The notes under the pieces: generated by a model
Told to the model about the DNA's origin: nothing
What the model saw: only the letters and a program-made list of their open reading frames with translations
Databases searched by the model: none
Made by a program: the position numbers and the translations under genes
DNA from: Leptolyngbya sp. BL0902
GTDB taxonomy: Bacteria; Cyanobacteriota; Cyanobacteriia; Phormidesmidales; Phormidesmidaceae
Reading direction: 5' to 3'
DNA: 64,000 nucleotides
Assembly (NCBI RefSeq): GCF_016403105.1
Contig: NZ_CP046155.1
Location: forward strand, 372,001 to 436,000
In this document: in pieces, positions 1 to 8,539 of the stretch
Layout: each line of letters begins with the position of its first letter
Position numbering within the stretch: the stretch's first letter is position 1

Positions 1-337
1 GGCGCACCTCAGAGGTCAACCACAAATCGAGCTGACTAGAACTAGCAAAATGAATGATGGAATAGTACTTCATCACGCCATCATCGCAGTCGAGGGGTGT
101 CCCTAAATCTGCTCTAAGAAAGCCACTATGGTACTGAGCCGCCTGCCGTAATCGCCCATACCAAGCCTCAAAAGCCTCTGCCTTGGGCCTTGGGACAATG
201 TACTCCATCACAGAGCTGGTGTAGAAATGTTTGTGGTGAGGTGCAGTCTCCTCAGCGGTTTTTAGCCGACCCAGCTCTCGGCGAGCGAATTGCTGAACGC
301 GGAATGGCTGAGACCGAGACTGATGAAAATAATCCAT
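1..337 (-). CDS. ABM-domain (antibiotic biosynthesis monooxygenase-like) protein, 3' end cut by window edge
   Basis: A minus-strand reading frame is open from an ATG at 335-337 to the window edge, giving at least 112 residues. After about 45 polar N-terminal residues comes a stretch (from about residue 46, SSVMEYIVP, through AFEAWYGRLRQAA and GFLRADLG to YYSIIHFASSSQLDLWL) with the strand-helix-strand pattern of ferredoxin-like ABM domains. Family members are small haem-degrading or quinone-modifying monooxygenases or, in many bacteria, uncharacterised stress proteins. The start overlaps the stop of the upstream membrane protein gene (TAATG), so the two are probably translationally coupled. 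The family call rests on pattern recognition of a partial protein; the enzymatic role is unknown. Confidence 0.6.
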   Translation of the reverse strand, partial: MDYFHQSRSQPFRVQQFARRELGRLKTAEETAPHHKHFYTSSVMEYIVPRPKAEAFEAWYGRLRQAAQYHSGFLRADLGTPLDCDDGVMKYYSIIHFASSSQLDLWLTSEVR

Positions 338-552
338 TAGTAGTGAAAAAAGAGGGCGCGGGTAGCGAAGAAGCCCGCGATCACAAGCACCCACAGAAGC
401 CGCTGCTTGATACTTTTTAGCTCCGCCAAAATTGCTTCAGCCTGTTCTTGGGTTATGGACGCCTGGGCTACCTCGGCCCGGTCTGGCCCAGGGCTTTCTG
501 CCGCCGCATCTGAGACTCTAGGGTCTGGCGGTTGCGGATTTGAAGCGGTCAT
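337..552 (-). CDS. Small single-pass membrane protein, coupled to ABM-domain gene
   Basis: Predicted product of 71 residues. The frame extends upstream to 591, but the ATG at 552 is preferred because it follows a GAGGAG ribosome-binding site 11 nt upstream. The N-terminal half is polar and Pro/Glu/Ala rich. A short helix (EQAEAILAELKSIKQRLL) leads into one C-terminal membrane segment (WVLVIAGFFATRALFF). The stop codon overlaps the ATG of the next gene, so it and the ABM-like protein probably work together, perhaps with this protein as a membrane tether. I do not recognise a named family. Confidence 0.6.
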   Translation of the reverse strand: MTASNPQPPDPRVSDAAAESPGPDRAEVAQASITQEQAEAILAELKSIKQRLLWVLVIAGFFATRALFFHY

Positions 553-674
553 TACCAGATTATCTCCTCTACAGGGCAGGGCTAGAGCCATTGTAGCGGG
601 TCAGAATTGTCCCCTTGAATTCTTAAAAATCTCTAGGGAATGTCAGAAGTTTTCATTAAAGTGCGTAACATTAT

Positions 675-1097
675 ATGTATGTAGGCGCAATATCCATCGC
701 AGTGACCTTGGCACCCGAAACCCTGAAAGATCAAGTTGACGACCTAGGCCCGCTGTTACGACGAGCTGCCCTGATCCTAGTCGCCCTGTTTGTGGCCATT
801 GGCCTGGGTCTGGGCCTGGTGCGCTATATCCAGGCCGCAGACCCCTATATTCATGAAGTCTTGAGTCTTGAGGGCAATATCAGTCAAGGCGAAGCTATCT
901 TCAAGATGAACTGCGCTGTCTGCCATGGCTTTGAAGCCACTGGAGAAGTGGGGCCAACCCTAGTCCGCGTCTCTGACCACCGCACCAAGGTCAGCCTCAT
1001 AAAACAGGTTATTAGTGGCCAAACCCCCCCCATGCCTCAGTTTCAGCCTGATCCCCAGGCCATGGCCGATCTTCTAGGCTACCTAGAAAGCCTGTAA
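675..1097 (+). CDS. cytM: Cytochrome cM, membrane-anchored c-type cytochrome
   Basis: Predicted 140 residues. One membrane anchor lies at about residues 31-49, followed by a single cytochrome c domain with the haem-binding motif CAVCH at 80-84. The likely axial methionine is M120 in the TPPMPQF loop. Length, the single anchor and the segments SGQTPPMP and MADLLGYLESL fit cyanobacterial cytochrome cM, a low-abundance cytochrome linked to stress and to switching between photosynthetic and respiratory electron flow. Soluble cytochrome c6 (petJ) would have a cleaved signal peptide and a shorter N-terminus. It stands alone just upstream of psbA on the same strand, with 354 bp between them. Confidence 0.85.
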   Translation: MYVGAISIAVTLAPETLKDQVDDLGPLLRRAALILVALFVAIGLGLGLVRYIQAADPYIHEVLSLEGNISQGEAIFKMNCAVCHGFEATGEVGPTLVRVSDHRTKVSLIKQVISGQTPPMPQFQPDPQAMADLLGYLESL

Positions 1098-1451
1098 GCG
1101 CTGCCTGCTTTTGGATCGGCAGCATCCCCCGTTGGCGGCATCGGTCAGTCCTATGAACCAGATCCATAACAGGGCAGATAGCCGCTGGCTATGGGTTTTC
1201 TCTGGGAATTTATGAGAGGTGGGGGGCTGGGTTATCCGCCCCAAAAGTTGAGACAACCTCAGCCCAACTCCTCTAAATAGGGGTATTTCAGCGATCCGAT
1301 GACCAGGGTTGGCATCAACACTTAAACTTTACAGAAAATTTTGTTTACAAAACTCTATGTTTCCGTTAAGGTAGAGCCATGCAGTTACACATCGCAACAC
1401 TGTGGTGAGTGCCTGCATACCTTGACAATAAATACCAAGGACTAATACATC
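1098..1451 (+). promoter_or_regulatory. Upstream region and promoter of psbA copy 1
   Basis: This 354-bp gap holds no gene. A candidate promoter is TTTACA (1344-1349), a 17-bp spacer, then TAAGGT (1367-1372), which would place transcription start near 1380 and leave a leader of about 70 nt. A second TTTACA lies at 1328-1333, 16 bp upstream of the first. An AAGGA element sits 11 nt before the ATG. The last 18 bases before the coding region (GGACTAATACATCATGAC) are shared with psbA copy 2, whereas the promoters differ. A weak stem (GCTGCC/GGCAGC) follows the cytM stop codon. The promoter call rests on hexamer similarity only. Confidence 0.45.
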
Positions 1452-2513
1452 ATGACGACGACTCTACAGCGGCGCGAGAGCGCCTCCCTGTGGGAGCAGT
1501 TCTGTCAGTGGGTGACCAGCACCGAAAACCGCCTGTACATTGGCTGGTTCGGCGTGCTGATGATCCCCACTCTGCTGGCTGCTACCGCTTGCTTCGTAAT
1601 CGCCTTCGTTGCTGCTCCCCCCGTGGACATCGACGGCATCCGTGAGCCCGTGGCTGGCTCCCTGATGTACGGCAACAACATCATCTCTGGTGCTGTTGTT
1701 CCTTCCTCCAACGCTATCGGTCTGCACTTCTACCCCATCTGGGAAGCGGCTTCCCTGGATGAGTGGCTGTACAACGGTGGCCCTTACCAGCTGGTAATTT
1801 TCCACTTCCTCATCGGCGTCTTCTGCTACATGGGTCGTGAGTGGGAACTGAGCTACCGTCTCGGTATGCGCCCCTGGATCTGCGTGGCTTACTCTGCCCC
1901 CGTGGCCGCTGCCACCGCCGTGTTCCTGATCTACCCCATCGGTCAAGGCTCCTTCTCGGATGGTATGCCCCTGGGTATTTCCGGTACCTTCAACTTCATG
2001 TTGGTGTTCCAAGCGGAGCACAACATTCTGATGCACCCCTTCCACATGATGGGCGTAGCGGCTGTGTTCGGTGGGTCTCTGTTCTCCGCCATGCACGGCT
2101 CTCTGGTGACCTCTTCTCTGGTGCGTGAGACCACTGAGACCGAGTCCCAGAACTACGGCTACAAGTTTGGCCAAGAAGAAGAGACCTACAACATCGTTGC
2201 AGCCCACGGCTACTTCGGTCGTCTCATTTTCCAATACGCCAGCTTCAACAACTCTCGTTCTCTGCACTTCTTCTTGGGTGCATGGCCCGTCATCGGCATC
2301 TGGTTCACCGCTCTGGGCATCAGCACCATGGCGTTCAACCTGAACGGGTTCAACTTCAACCAGTCCATCCTGGATTCTCAGGGTCGTGTGATTGGCACCT
2401 GGGCTGACGTGATCAACCGGGCCAACCTGGGTATGGAAGTGATGCACGAGCGCAATGCTCACAACTTCCCCCTCGACCTGGCTACCGCTGAGGCTCCTGA
2501 AATCATCGGCTAG
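1452..2513 (+). CDS. psbA: Photosystem II D1 protein, copy 1 (E130 type)
   Basis: Predicted 353 residues, the exact family length. D1 is the reaction-centre subunit carrying P680, pheophytin, the QB site and most ligands of the Mn4CaO5 cluster. Visible C-terminal ligands are H332, E333, H337, D342 and A344. The precursor continues nine residues past A344 (TAEAPEIIG), the tail removed by CtpA. Residue 130 is Glu (YMGREWE), the form associated with high-light D1 variants, where low-light forms carry Gln. The protein is identical to copy 2 at 34674, with scattered synonymous differences. A long antisense frame over this gene is a codon-bias shadow. Confidence 0.98.
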   Translation: MTTTLQRRESASLWEQFCQWVTSTENRLYIGWFGVLMIPTLLAATACFVIAFVAAPPVDIDGIREPVAGSLMYGNNIISGAVVPSSNAIGLHFYPIWEAASLDEWLYNGGPYQLVIFHFLIGVFCYMGREWELSYRLGMRPWICVAYSAPVAAATAVFLIYPIGQGSFSDGMPLGISGTFNFMLVFQAEHNILMHPFHMMGVAAVFGGSLFSAMHGSLVTSSLVRETTETESQNYGYKFGQEEETYNIVAAHGYFGRLIFQYASFNNSRSLHFFLGAWPVIGIWFTALGISTMAFNLNGFNFNQSILDSQGRVIGTWADVINRANLGMEVMHERNAHNFPLDLATAEAPEIIG

Positions 2514-2532
2514 TCTTGATTGACGAGTCCAT

Positions 2533-2596
2533 GGGTCAGCTAGCGATAGCTGACTAGGGAAGAGAAAGCGCTCCTCGTAAGGGGGGCGCTTTTTCG
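2533..2596 (+). terminator. Twin-hairpin 3' region of psbA copy 1
   Basis: Just after the stop codon there is a perfect 8-bp hairpin (GTCAGCTA / TAGCTGAC with a GCGA loop) and then a second stem formed by AAAGCGCTCC and GGGGCGCTTT, ending in a run of T. The second has the form of an intrinsic terminator. Both hairpins recur after psbA copy 2, with small changes in the second stem. Confidence 0.8.
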
Positions 2597-3024
2597 TGCA
2601 ATCAGATGGAAAGCACCTCGCTCAATCAGTGCCAAAATCACAAGCTTGGCTGATGTTCCTGTCGATCCCTAGGCCGCATGCAGAGTAATATGCAGTCTGT
2701 TTAACAGCCATGCTACTTGGCTAGACTTCCTATGGATAAAGAGAACAGAGGCCAGTCAACACCAAAGGCTCCCTAAGCAAACCTCATGCTTTAGCCATGC
2801 TGCTGCTACTTATCTGTCTATCTGCCCATAGCTCGGGCTATCTACCCATAGCTCGGGATCGAACTGGGTAGCACTGGCCAGCTACGAACATACTTTATGG
2901 TTTTGCTGTAGCAGATCTGCTGCTTGTCAGGGAGATTCAGAAGCCTAGGGCCATCGATCTGAGCCTATCTAGGCTAGCGATAGACCGTTAGTGGGATTGA
3001 GTAGGGACGGGGAGACCGCAAGCC
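2597..3024. other. Non-coding interval with a short direct repeat
   Basis: No credible gene lies between the psbA terminator and the DUF177 gene. A 13-bp sequence, CCCATAGCTCGGG, occurs twice (2825-2837 and 2845-2857), 20 bp apart. Nothing else stands out. Confidence 0.5.
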
Positions 3025-3567
3025 CTAAACTCCTTCTTCAGAGGATGATTCTGGCTGTATCTGGCGTTGAAGTTGGGCCAGAATAGACCACCGTTGATCG
3101 AGGGGAGCGGCGCTCTGGCCAGCCGTGTTATCTTCAGGGGCGTCAATGCCGGGGCAATCTGAATCGCACAACTGGCGCTGGGGTAGAGCCAAGCAAATCT
3201 GCTCGTAGATCCAGGTGGCTGGATCAAAGTAGCCCGTTGGAGGCAGCGTCTCGGTCAAGTCCTCCATGGCCACCTCACGCTCTAGGGGCAGCGTAGCGGG
3301 ATCAGGATTGGCCTGGAGCCAAATCAGTTCTTCCGGGGCAATGGCAACCCGATGGTTGTAGTGCTTTAGGCAGCGGTGGCAGGTGAGGGTGACAATGGTT
3401 TCTGCCCACCCCTTCACTGTGAGAAAGGTGGACTGGTGGGTAATCTGAATTTCGGCCCGTACGGGAGTCAGGGTCTCTAGGTCAGGCAGATGATCCTCTA
3501 TTTCCAGGGTGAGGGTCTTTTCGGGCTGTTGCAGCAGTTGGGGAATGTATACCCTATCCGTATCCAT
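3025..3567 (-). CDS. DUF177 / YceD family protein
   Basis: Predicted 180 residues. The DUF177 signature is visible: a central strand-rich region, a CHRC motif at residues 63-66 and a second Cys pair near 133-137 (CDSDCPG), which probably form a metal or structural site. In E. coli and plants this family is needed for normal accumulation of 23S rRNA and for late large-subunit assembly. It is the last gene of a minus-strand run with jag and yidC, nine bases after the previous stop, so it is probably in the same operon. That fits a role in ribosome biogenesis. Confidence 0.8.
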   Translation of the reverse strand: MDTDRVYIPQLLQQPEKTLTLEIEDHLPDLETLTPVRAEIQITHQSTFLTVKGWAETIVTLTCHRCLKHYNHRVAIAPEELIWLQANPDPATLPLEREVAMEDLTETLPPTGYFDPATWIYEQICLALPQRQLCDSDCPGIDAPEDNTAGQSAAPLDQRWSILAQLQRQIQPESSSEEGV

Positions 3568-3576
3568 GGCGCTACC

Positions 3577-4083
3577 TTAAGCTTCGTTCGGCACCTCGGA
3601 GACCAGACACACCACCAGTCGCCGATCAGGCTCCTTCCCTCGACTGTAGGTAGAGAGACCGTCCTGAGCTTTCAGAAAGTGGTGGAGTTGTCGGCGCTCC
3701 GCAGAGGACAGTCCTTTTAACTCGTACTCTTGACCACTGGCAAGCACCTGCTCAGCTGCTGTCATGGCCATGGCTTTGAGTTCACCGAGGCGTTTGGCCC
3801 GGTAGCCAGCTAGTTCTAGGGTAAAGGCTTGCTGCTCGTCATGGCCCTTACCTAGGTTGAGGGTGGTATTGGCCAGGTACTGAAGGGAATCGAGCACCGA
3901 TCCCCCTTCCCCAATCAGAGTTTGCACCTGTTCGGGGGTGAGTCCTTCCTCAGAGATTGTGAGCCAGCAGCTATGGCCAGCTTCGTCTTCGACTAGTTCA
4001 GCCGTCACGGTGGCTGCTAAACCCTGGAGGGCCAACAGGTTGGTGAGCCACTCAATGCCAGCGTTATGTCCTGCGTCCTCCAT
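3577..4083 (-). CDS. Jag/KhpB-like KH-R3H RNA-binding protein
   Basis: Predicted 168 residues. A KH-type domain with its GxxG loop (GEGG, residues 58-61) is followed by an R3H domain (about 126-160) carrying the ERRQLHHFL and RGKEPDRR segments. This is the cyanobacterial form of the SpoIIIJ-associated protein Jag/KhpB, a single-strand RNA binder next to yidC in many bacteria. The N-terminal Jag domain of Firmicutes is missing, as expected for the short cyanobacterial version. It lies five bases downstream of yidC and is probably cotranscribed with it. Confidence 0.85.
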   Translation of the reverse strand: MEDAGHNAGIEWLTNLLALQGLAATVTAELVEDEAGHSCWLTISEEGLTPEQVQTLIGEGGSVLDSLQYLANTTLNLGKGHDEQQAFTLELAGYRAKRLGELKAMAMTAAEQVLASGQEYELKGLSSAERRQLHHFLKAQDGLSTYSRGKEPDRRLVVCLVSEVPNEA

Positions 4084-4088
4084 GGTGC

Positions 4089-5246
4089 CTATGCCTTTTT
4101 CTTCTTGGCCCGCCCCGGTTCAAAGGGCAGGGTTTTCCGATCATCAATGTCTGCCTTGCGGGTCTCGGCGTCCACAATTTTTTGCAGATTTTCCGGCAGG
4201 GGCTCGCGGGACAGAATGAAGGTTTGCAGGGTTTGGAAGATGTTGGCAATTACCATGTACATCAACACCCCAGCGGGCAAGGGAAAGAATAGGAACATCC
4301 CTGAAAAAATGACCGGGGTAAACTTGTTGACGGCATTCTGCTGAGGATTGTCGGAGGTAGCCCCTTGGCCAGATAGGACTTGGTTGAGATAGAGGCTAGC
4401 CCCGAAGGCCAGAATCATCGCCAGAATGTCCCAATGGATAGCGCCGTTGTCGCCCGTAACACCCACGCGGCCCAGGGCTTCAATGAAGAGGAAGCCTTTG
4501 TTGGAGGCGAGACCGGGCACGTAGACCTTGATGGAGGCTTCTCCGGGGGCAACTGCCGTCACATGACCGTCCTGATCCACTTCGATGATGCCTTCTCCCT
4601 TGGTGATTTCCCACCGGGGCTGAACATCCTCAGAAGCGTCTTGGTGGTACTCGGCGATTAGGGCATCAATGGGCTGACCTTCAGCGGTTTGGAGGCGAAC
4701 ATCGGTTTTTTCGCCCACCACCAGCTTGTTACCACCAGGAACCACCGCCGCAATAGGGAAGTGAGACCCATCGGAGACGTAGATGGCCTTGGGGGAAGTG
4801 CTAAAGATTTGGGGCTGGATTTGCTCGACTTTCTCCTGGGGGAAAACCTGGAAGTTGACGTCGTAGGCGATATCAGAGAACGGCGATCCCCGCAGGGTGG
4901 CAAACAGGGCAAAGAGGACGGGCATCTGCACCAGCACCGGGAAGCAGCCCGCTAGGGGGTTGCCAAACTCTTTGTAGACCTTGCCCATCTCCTCTTGGAG
5001 CTTGGCCGGATCGTCTTTATAACGGTCTTGGATTTCCTTCACCCGCTTTTGCATCAGCGGTTGAGCCACCCGCATTCGGCGCATATTGCGAATTGACCCA
5101 GCATTGAGGGGATAGAGGGCAAAGCGAATGACCAAGGTGAGGGCCACAATCGCAAGGCCGTAGCTGGGCACAATCCCGTAGAAAAAGTCCAGGATCGGCA
5201 ACATGATGTTGTTCGACAGAAATCCAATACCAAAATCCATGGGCAC
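4089..5246 (-). CDS. yidC: Membrane protein insertase YidC/Oxa1/Alb3
   Basis: Predicted 385 residues. YidC inserts proteins into the plasma and thylakoid membranes, alone or with Sec. The conserved core is visible: membrane segments near residues 14-45, the cytosolic hairpin rich in Arg/Lys ([10 protein letters not shown]), the [16 protein letters not shown] segment and two C-terminal membrane segments. The loop before the third segment is expanded by about 100 residues ([10 protein letters not shown] through [13 protein letters not shown]) and resembles a bacterial Ig-like Big_2 fold. The C-terminus is basic (RAKKKKA), suited to ribosome contact. It sits between the PH-domain/rnpA/rpmH genes and jag. 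Confidence 0.95.
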   Translation of the reverse strand: MPMDFGIGFLSNNIMLPILDFFYGIVPSYGLAIVALTLVIRFALYPLNAGSIRNMRRMRVAQPLMQKRVKEIQDRYKDDPAKLQEEMGKVYKEFGNPLAGCFPVLVQMPVLFALFATLRGSPFSDIAYDVNFQVFPQEKVEQIQPQIFSTSPKAIYVSDGSHFPIAAVVPGGNKLVVGEKTDVRLQTAEGQPIDALIAEYHQDASEDVQPRWEITKGEGIIEVDQDGHVTAVAPGEASIKVYVPGLASNKGFLFIEALGRVGVTGDNGAIHWDILAMILAFGASLYLNQVLSGQGATSDNPQQNAVNKFTPVIFSGMFLFFPLPAGVLMYMVIANIFQTLQTFILSREPLPENLQKIVDAETRKADIDDRKTLPFEPGRAKKKKA

Positions 5247-5366
5247 CTAACCCCGCTAGGGGAATACAACGTCAATGGGCTCAGTTACTTAATCTACCCT
5301 ACTTACTTGCCCCTGCCCCGATCTAAACGGTGCGGGGTACCGTAAGACCGAGGCAAAAAATATGGC

Positions 5367-5762
5367 CTAGTTGCTACCAACGGCTCCGCTGACGGCTTGG
5401 GCTTGGGGAGAGATCTTCTCGTTGATGTACTCGTAGATCTCACGGAAGCGAGGCATGGCCCGCAGTTCCAGGCGGCTACCGTCCTTGAGGGTAATCACCA
5501 TGTCGCCCCAGAGACCAATGCCCCGGGGAACGGTGACGATTTTGCGAATTTCGGAGTAAATAATGTCGGTGCGATCCTGCCCCTTCCAGCCCCCGGTGAC
5601 GGAAATGCGGCGGTTGGTAATGCGGTAACGCAGCCATAGGGCGCGGGTGATGGCTCCCACCGTTAGAGGAATGCAGATGATGGTAAAGGCAAGCAGGCCG
5701 TTGATGATCAGATCGCCAATGTGAGGGCCACCCTCGTAGAACACGTCTTCACGAATGCCCAT
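5367..5762 (-). CDS. PH-domain (bPH2/YdbS-like) membrane protein
   Basis: Predicted 131 residues. One or two membrane segments at about residues 16-42 precede a small PH-like domain with the typical pattern RYRITNRRI, a two-strand turn, and TLKDGSRLELRAMPRFREI. The gene overlaps the 3' end of rnpA by 14 bp, so translation is probably coupled. The same gene order (rpmH, rnpA, PH, yidC) is familiar in cyanobacteria. The function is unknown; position suggests a link to membrane protein biogenesis. Confidence 0.75.
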   Translation of the reverse strand: MGIREDVFYEGGPHIGDLIINGLLAFTIICIPLTVGAITRALWLRYRITNRRISVTGGWKGQDRTDIIYSEIRKIVTVPRGIGLWGDMVITLKDGSRLELRAMPRFREIYEYINEKISPQAQAVSGAVGSN

Positions 5763-6186
5763 AGAAAACCTCTAACTGGGTAAAGAGCTGTTTTAATTCT
5801 TGCAAAAAATCGCCATATTCGCACTGTTCTGCCCCCGGTCGCAGGTTGATGACCACCCACACCTGGGGCTGTAACTGCGGCAGTAATTGGGCCATGATGG
5901 CGCGAACCTGGCGCTTTAGGCGATTGCGGATTACCGCCCGCTTACTCACCTTTTGGCTGACCACAATGCCCACACGCCTAGACGATTTCTGCACGGACGC
6001 CTCTAGGCCAGTCTCAGCAGCTAGGGGCAAGGCCGCATCCTCCAGCGTCGCACTCTTCCAGACGCGGACAACCAGATGACGCGACACCGCCTTATCACCT
6101 AGGCGATAGACCTTAGAAATATCGCGGGAACGCCGGAGCCGCTGGTGTTTGGGAAGCACGTAGGAATGTAGGGAAGAGATTGACAA
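5749..6186 (-). CDS. rnpA: Ribonuclease P protein component
   Basis: Predicted 145 residues. RnpA is the protein subunit that helps the RNase P ribozyme cut the 5' leader from precursor tRNAs. The family hallmark is clear: RVGIVVSQKVSKRAVIRNRLKR, containing the RNR helix that contacts RNA. An N-terminal RRSRDISKVYR segment is also typical. An insertion between strands (LEDAALPLAAETGLE) makes it longer than the usual 115-130 residues. It follows rpmH and overlaps the PH-domain gene. Confidence 0.93.
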   Translation of the reverse strand: MSISSLHSYVLPKHQRLRRSRDISKVYRLGDKAVSRHLVVRVWKSATLEDAALPLAAETGLEASVQKSSRRVGIVVSQKVSKRAVIRNRLKRQVRAIMAQLLPQLQPQVWVVINLRPGAEQCEYGDFLQELKQLFTQLEVFYGHS

Positions 6187-6257
6187 TAAAGACGCGTCAA
6201 AACCTGCCCCTAAGTATCGGTAGAGGCAGGTTACTCAAGGCAGACACAGGGGTTAGC

Positions 6258-6395
6258 CTAGACAGCTAATTTGGCCCGACCCTTACGCCGACGGGCTTTG
6301 ATCACGTTTTGGCCAGTGTGGGAGCGCATCCGAGCCCGGAAGCCGGAGGTTCTCTTTTGTTTGCGGTTGGTTCCTTCTAGGGTGCGCTTGCTCAT
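6258..6395 (-). CDS. rpmH: 50S ribosomal protein L34
   Basis: A 45-residue, strongly basic protein beginning [19 protein letters not shown] and ending [13 protein letters not shown], read on the minus strand from an ATG at 6393-6395 to a TAG at 6258-6260. Length and the GFRARM...[13 protein letters not shown] pattern are diagnostic for L34, part of the 50S subunit near the base of domain I of 23S rRNA. It is the first gene of the rpmH-rnpA-PH-yidC-jag-DUF177 run. dnaA is not next to it. Confidence 0.95.
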   Translation of the reverse strand: MSKRTLEGTNRKQKRTSGFRARMRSHTGQNVIKARRRKGRAKLAV

Positions 6396-6601
6396 CGGGC
6401 TACCTCAGTCTCGCTAGTCTAAAATGCTTCAAAAGTCACAGGTTTTTTATCATAGCATGGCTTACCCAGCCCCAAGATGTCCAATCCTAAGAACTGAATC
6501 ATAAAAATCACGCCATGGCCACGGCAATCGATCTTGCCCTCCCATTCAGGGCCGTGGTGAACGCTAGAATAGGGAAACTGTTGTCACCTGCCGGGTAGCC
6601 T

Positions 6602-7693
6602 ATGTCCGTTTTTGCTGCAATCGCCGTCATTGCTCTGTTGGTAGCCGTCCACGAAGCAGGACACTTTTTGGCGGCAAGGCTCCAGGGTATTCACGTCAAT
6701 CGTTTTGCCATCGGCTTTGGGCCAATTTTGTGGAAATTTCAGGGTGCCCAAACAGAATATTCCCTGCGGGCGATTCCCCTGGGCGGGTTTGTAGGCTTTC
6801 CCGATGATGACCCGGACAGCGAAATTCCGCCGAACGATCCTAACCTGCTCCGCAATCGGCCCATCCTCGACCGGGCCATTGTGATTAGTGCTGGGGTGAT
6901 TGCCAACCTGGTGTTCGCTTATCTGGTGTTTGTGGCTCAGTTCACCACGGTGGGCATTCCCGAAACCTTTGATCCTCAACCCGGCATTGTGGTGCCCCAG
7001 GTGGTTTCAGAAACCTCGCCCGCCGCCCAAGCGGGTCTCCGTTCTGGGGATATTCTGCTGTCCGCCAACGGTGAACCCCTCGGCAGCGGCGAAAACACGA
7101 TTCCAGAATTTATTCAACTGATTAAAGACAGCGCCAACCGCCCGGTCGATTTAACCGTGCAGCGGGGTAGCCGGGAACTGGATCTCACCGTCACCCCCGT
7201 CCCTGGCCCCGATGGCAACGCGGTGATTGGGGTGCAGCTCCAGCCCAATGGCGACTTTGGCTATCGTCGCCCCACCGGGCCGATTGAGGTCATTACCCTG
7301 GCGGCCAAGCAGTTCCAAGACATGCTGGTGCGGACGGTCAGCGGCTTTATGATGCTGGTGACAAACTTTGGCGAAATGGCCAACCAAGTGGCTGGCCCGG
7401 TCAAAATTGTGGAGCAAGGGGCGGGGCTGGCGGAATCCAATCTGGCCATGCTGTTTCCCTTTACGGCCATCATCAGCATTAACCTGGCCATTATCAACAT
7501 CCTGCCGCTGCCCGCTTTGGATGGTGGCCAACTGGCGTTTTTGCTGGTAGAAGCTCTGCGCGGCAAGCCCCTATCCGATCGTCTGCAAGAAAATGTGATG
7601 CAGACGGGGCTAGTGCTGCTGCTGGGGCTAGGGGTGTTTCTGATTGTGCGCGACACTACCCAGCTTGAGATTTTCCAAAACCTGCGTCAGTAA
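6602..7693 (+). CDS. rseP: Site-2 intramembrane metalloprotease (RseP family)
   Basis: Predicted 363 residues, the usual length for RseP/MmpA-type proteases, which cut membrane-bound regulators or remnant signal peptides within the membrane. The zinc-binding HEAGH is at residues 17-21 in the first membrane segment. The third ligand is in ILPLPALDGGQ near residue 306. A single PDZ domain lies at about 130-205 (SPAAQAGLRSGDILLSANGEP). In cyanobacteria the substrates are mostly unknown. It is 35 bp upstream of nth on the same strand. Confidence 0.93.
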   Translation: MSVFAAIAVIALLVAVHEAGHFLAARLQGIHVNRFAIGFGPILWKFQGAQTEYSLRAIPLGGFVGFPDDDPDSEIPPNDPNLLRNRPILDRAIVISAGVIANLVFAYLVFVAQFTTVGIPETFDPQPGIVVPQVVSETSPAAQAGLRSGDILLSANGEPLGSGENTIPEFIQLIKDSANRPVDLTVQRGSRELDLTVTPVPGPDGNAVIGVQLQPNGDFGYRRPTGPIEVITLAAKQFQDMLVRTVSGFMMLVTNFGEMANQVAGPVKIVEQGAGLAESNLAMLFPFTAIISINLAIINILPLPALDGGQLAFLLVEALRGKPLSDRLQENVMQTGLVLLLGLGVFLIVRDTTQLEIFQNLRQ

Positions 7694-7728
7694 AGTTGCG
7701 TTAGCCAGCTAGATCGTTCACTCCATCC

Positions 7729-8391
7729 GTGCCTACTACCCGCCGTCCTCCCAAAAAGCAGCGTGCCTTGGAGATTTTGAGTCGGCTCAAGGATCTCTAC
7801 CCCGAAGCCCCCTGCTCCCTTGATTTTGAGACCACCCTACAACTGATGGTGGCTACAATCCTTTCGGCCCAGTGTACGGATGCGCGGGTCAACCTGGTGA
7901 CGCCCGCCCTATTTGCCGCCTATCCCGATGTCTATGCCTTTGCCGAGGCCGATTTGGCCGAATTGGAAGCCCTGATTAAATCCACGGGCTTTTATCGCAA
8001 TAAGGCTAAGAATATTCGAGCCGCCTGCCAGCGGATTGTTACCGAGTACAACGGTGAAGTTCCTGCCACCATGGAAGACCTGCTGACCCTGCCTGGAGTA
8101 GCCCGCAAAACCGCCAACGTTGTTTTGGCCCATGGCTTTGGCATCAACGCCGGAGTGACGGTGGACACCCACGTTAAACGCATCACCAATCGCCTAGGGC
8201 TGACCAAACACAGTGACCCCATCCACATCGAGCGCGACTTGATGAAGCTGCTGCCCCAGCCCGACTGGGAAAACTGGTCGATTCGACTGGTCTACCACGG
8301 ACGAGCGGTGTGCATGGCCCGCAATCCCAACTGCAACGCCTGCACTCTGGCCGACCTATGCCTATCAGCCCCTAAGCTGCCGAGGTCGTAA
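7729..8391 (+). CDS. nth: Endonuclease III, bifunctional DNA glycosylase/AP lyase
   Basis: Predicted 220 residues from a GTG start. It removes oxidised pyrimidines and nicks the abasic site in base excision repair. The helix-hairpin-helix is LPGVARKTANVV, containing the catalytic lysine (RKTAN). The catalytic aspartate lies in VDTHVKR. The C-terminal 4Fe-4S cluster loop is complete (Cys-x6-Cys-x2-Cys-x5-Cys, CMARNPNC...C). The GTG start gives the normal N-terminal length. It may share a transcript with the protease gene upstream. Confidence 0.95.
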   Translation: MPTTRRPPKKQRALEILSRLKDLYPEAPCSLDFETTLQLMVATILSAQCTDARVNLVTPALFAAYPDVYAFAEADLAELEALIKSTGFYRNKAKNIRAACQRIVTEYNGEVPATMEDLLTLPGVARKTANVVLAHGFGINAGVTVDTHVKRITNRLGLTKHSDPIHIERDLMKLLPQPDWENWSIRLVYHGRAVCMARNPNCNACTLADLCLSAPKLPRS

Positions 8392-8407
8392 AAAAGCAAC
8401 AAAAAAG

Positions 8408-8537
8408 CTAGTTGACTGACAAAACTTGCCATAACCCAGATTCGTCAAAGGGTCAGGAGACTTGACCCCTCCATGATTCCAATACTGTAGGGGCGCGGTT
8501 TTCGCGCCTGGTTCAGAATCTTTTGTCAGTCAACCAG
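8408..8537. mobile_element. MITE of 130 bp with 17-bp terminal inverted repeats and 9-bp target duplication
   Basis: The left end reads CTAGTTGACTGACAAAA (8408-8424) and the right end TTTTGTCAGTCAACCAG (8521-8537); they are inverted repeats matching at 16 of 17 positions. The element is flanked by a perfect 9-bp direct repeat, ACAAAAAAG, at 8399-8407 and 8538-8546. There is no coding capacity inside. The interior has a GC-rich palindrome (GGCGCGGTTTTCGCGCC) near 8492-8508. These are the marks of a non-autonomous transposable element mobilised by a transposase with 9-bp target duplication. No transposase with matching ends is in this window. Confidence 0.85.
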
Positions 8538-8539
8538 AC

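Noticed and set aside
1328-1349. Two TTTACA hexamers before psbA copy 1 as an HLR1 (RpaB) site
   Set aside because: The two are 16 bp apart start to start, whereas HLR1 direct repeats are closer, so the match is only partial.
1464-2462. 332-codon open frame antisense to psbA copy 1 (a shorter one also opposes copy 2)
   Set aside because: It mirrors the biased codon use of psbA, has no ribosome-binding site and shows no protein-like composition (very His/Val/Gly-rich).
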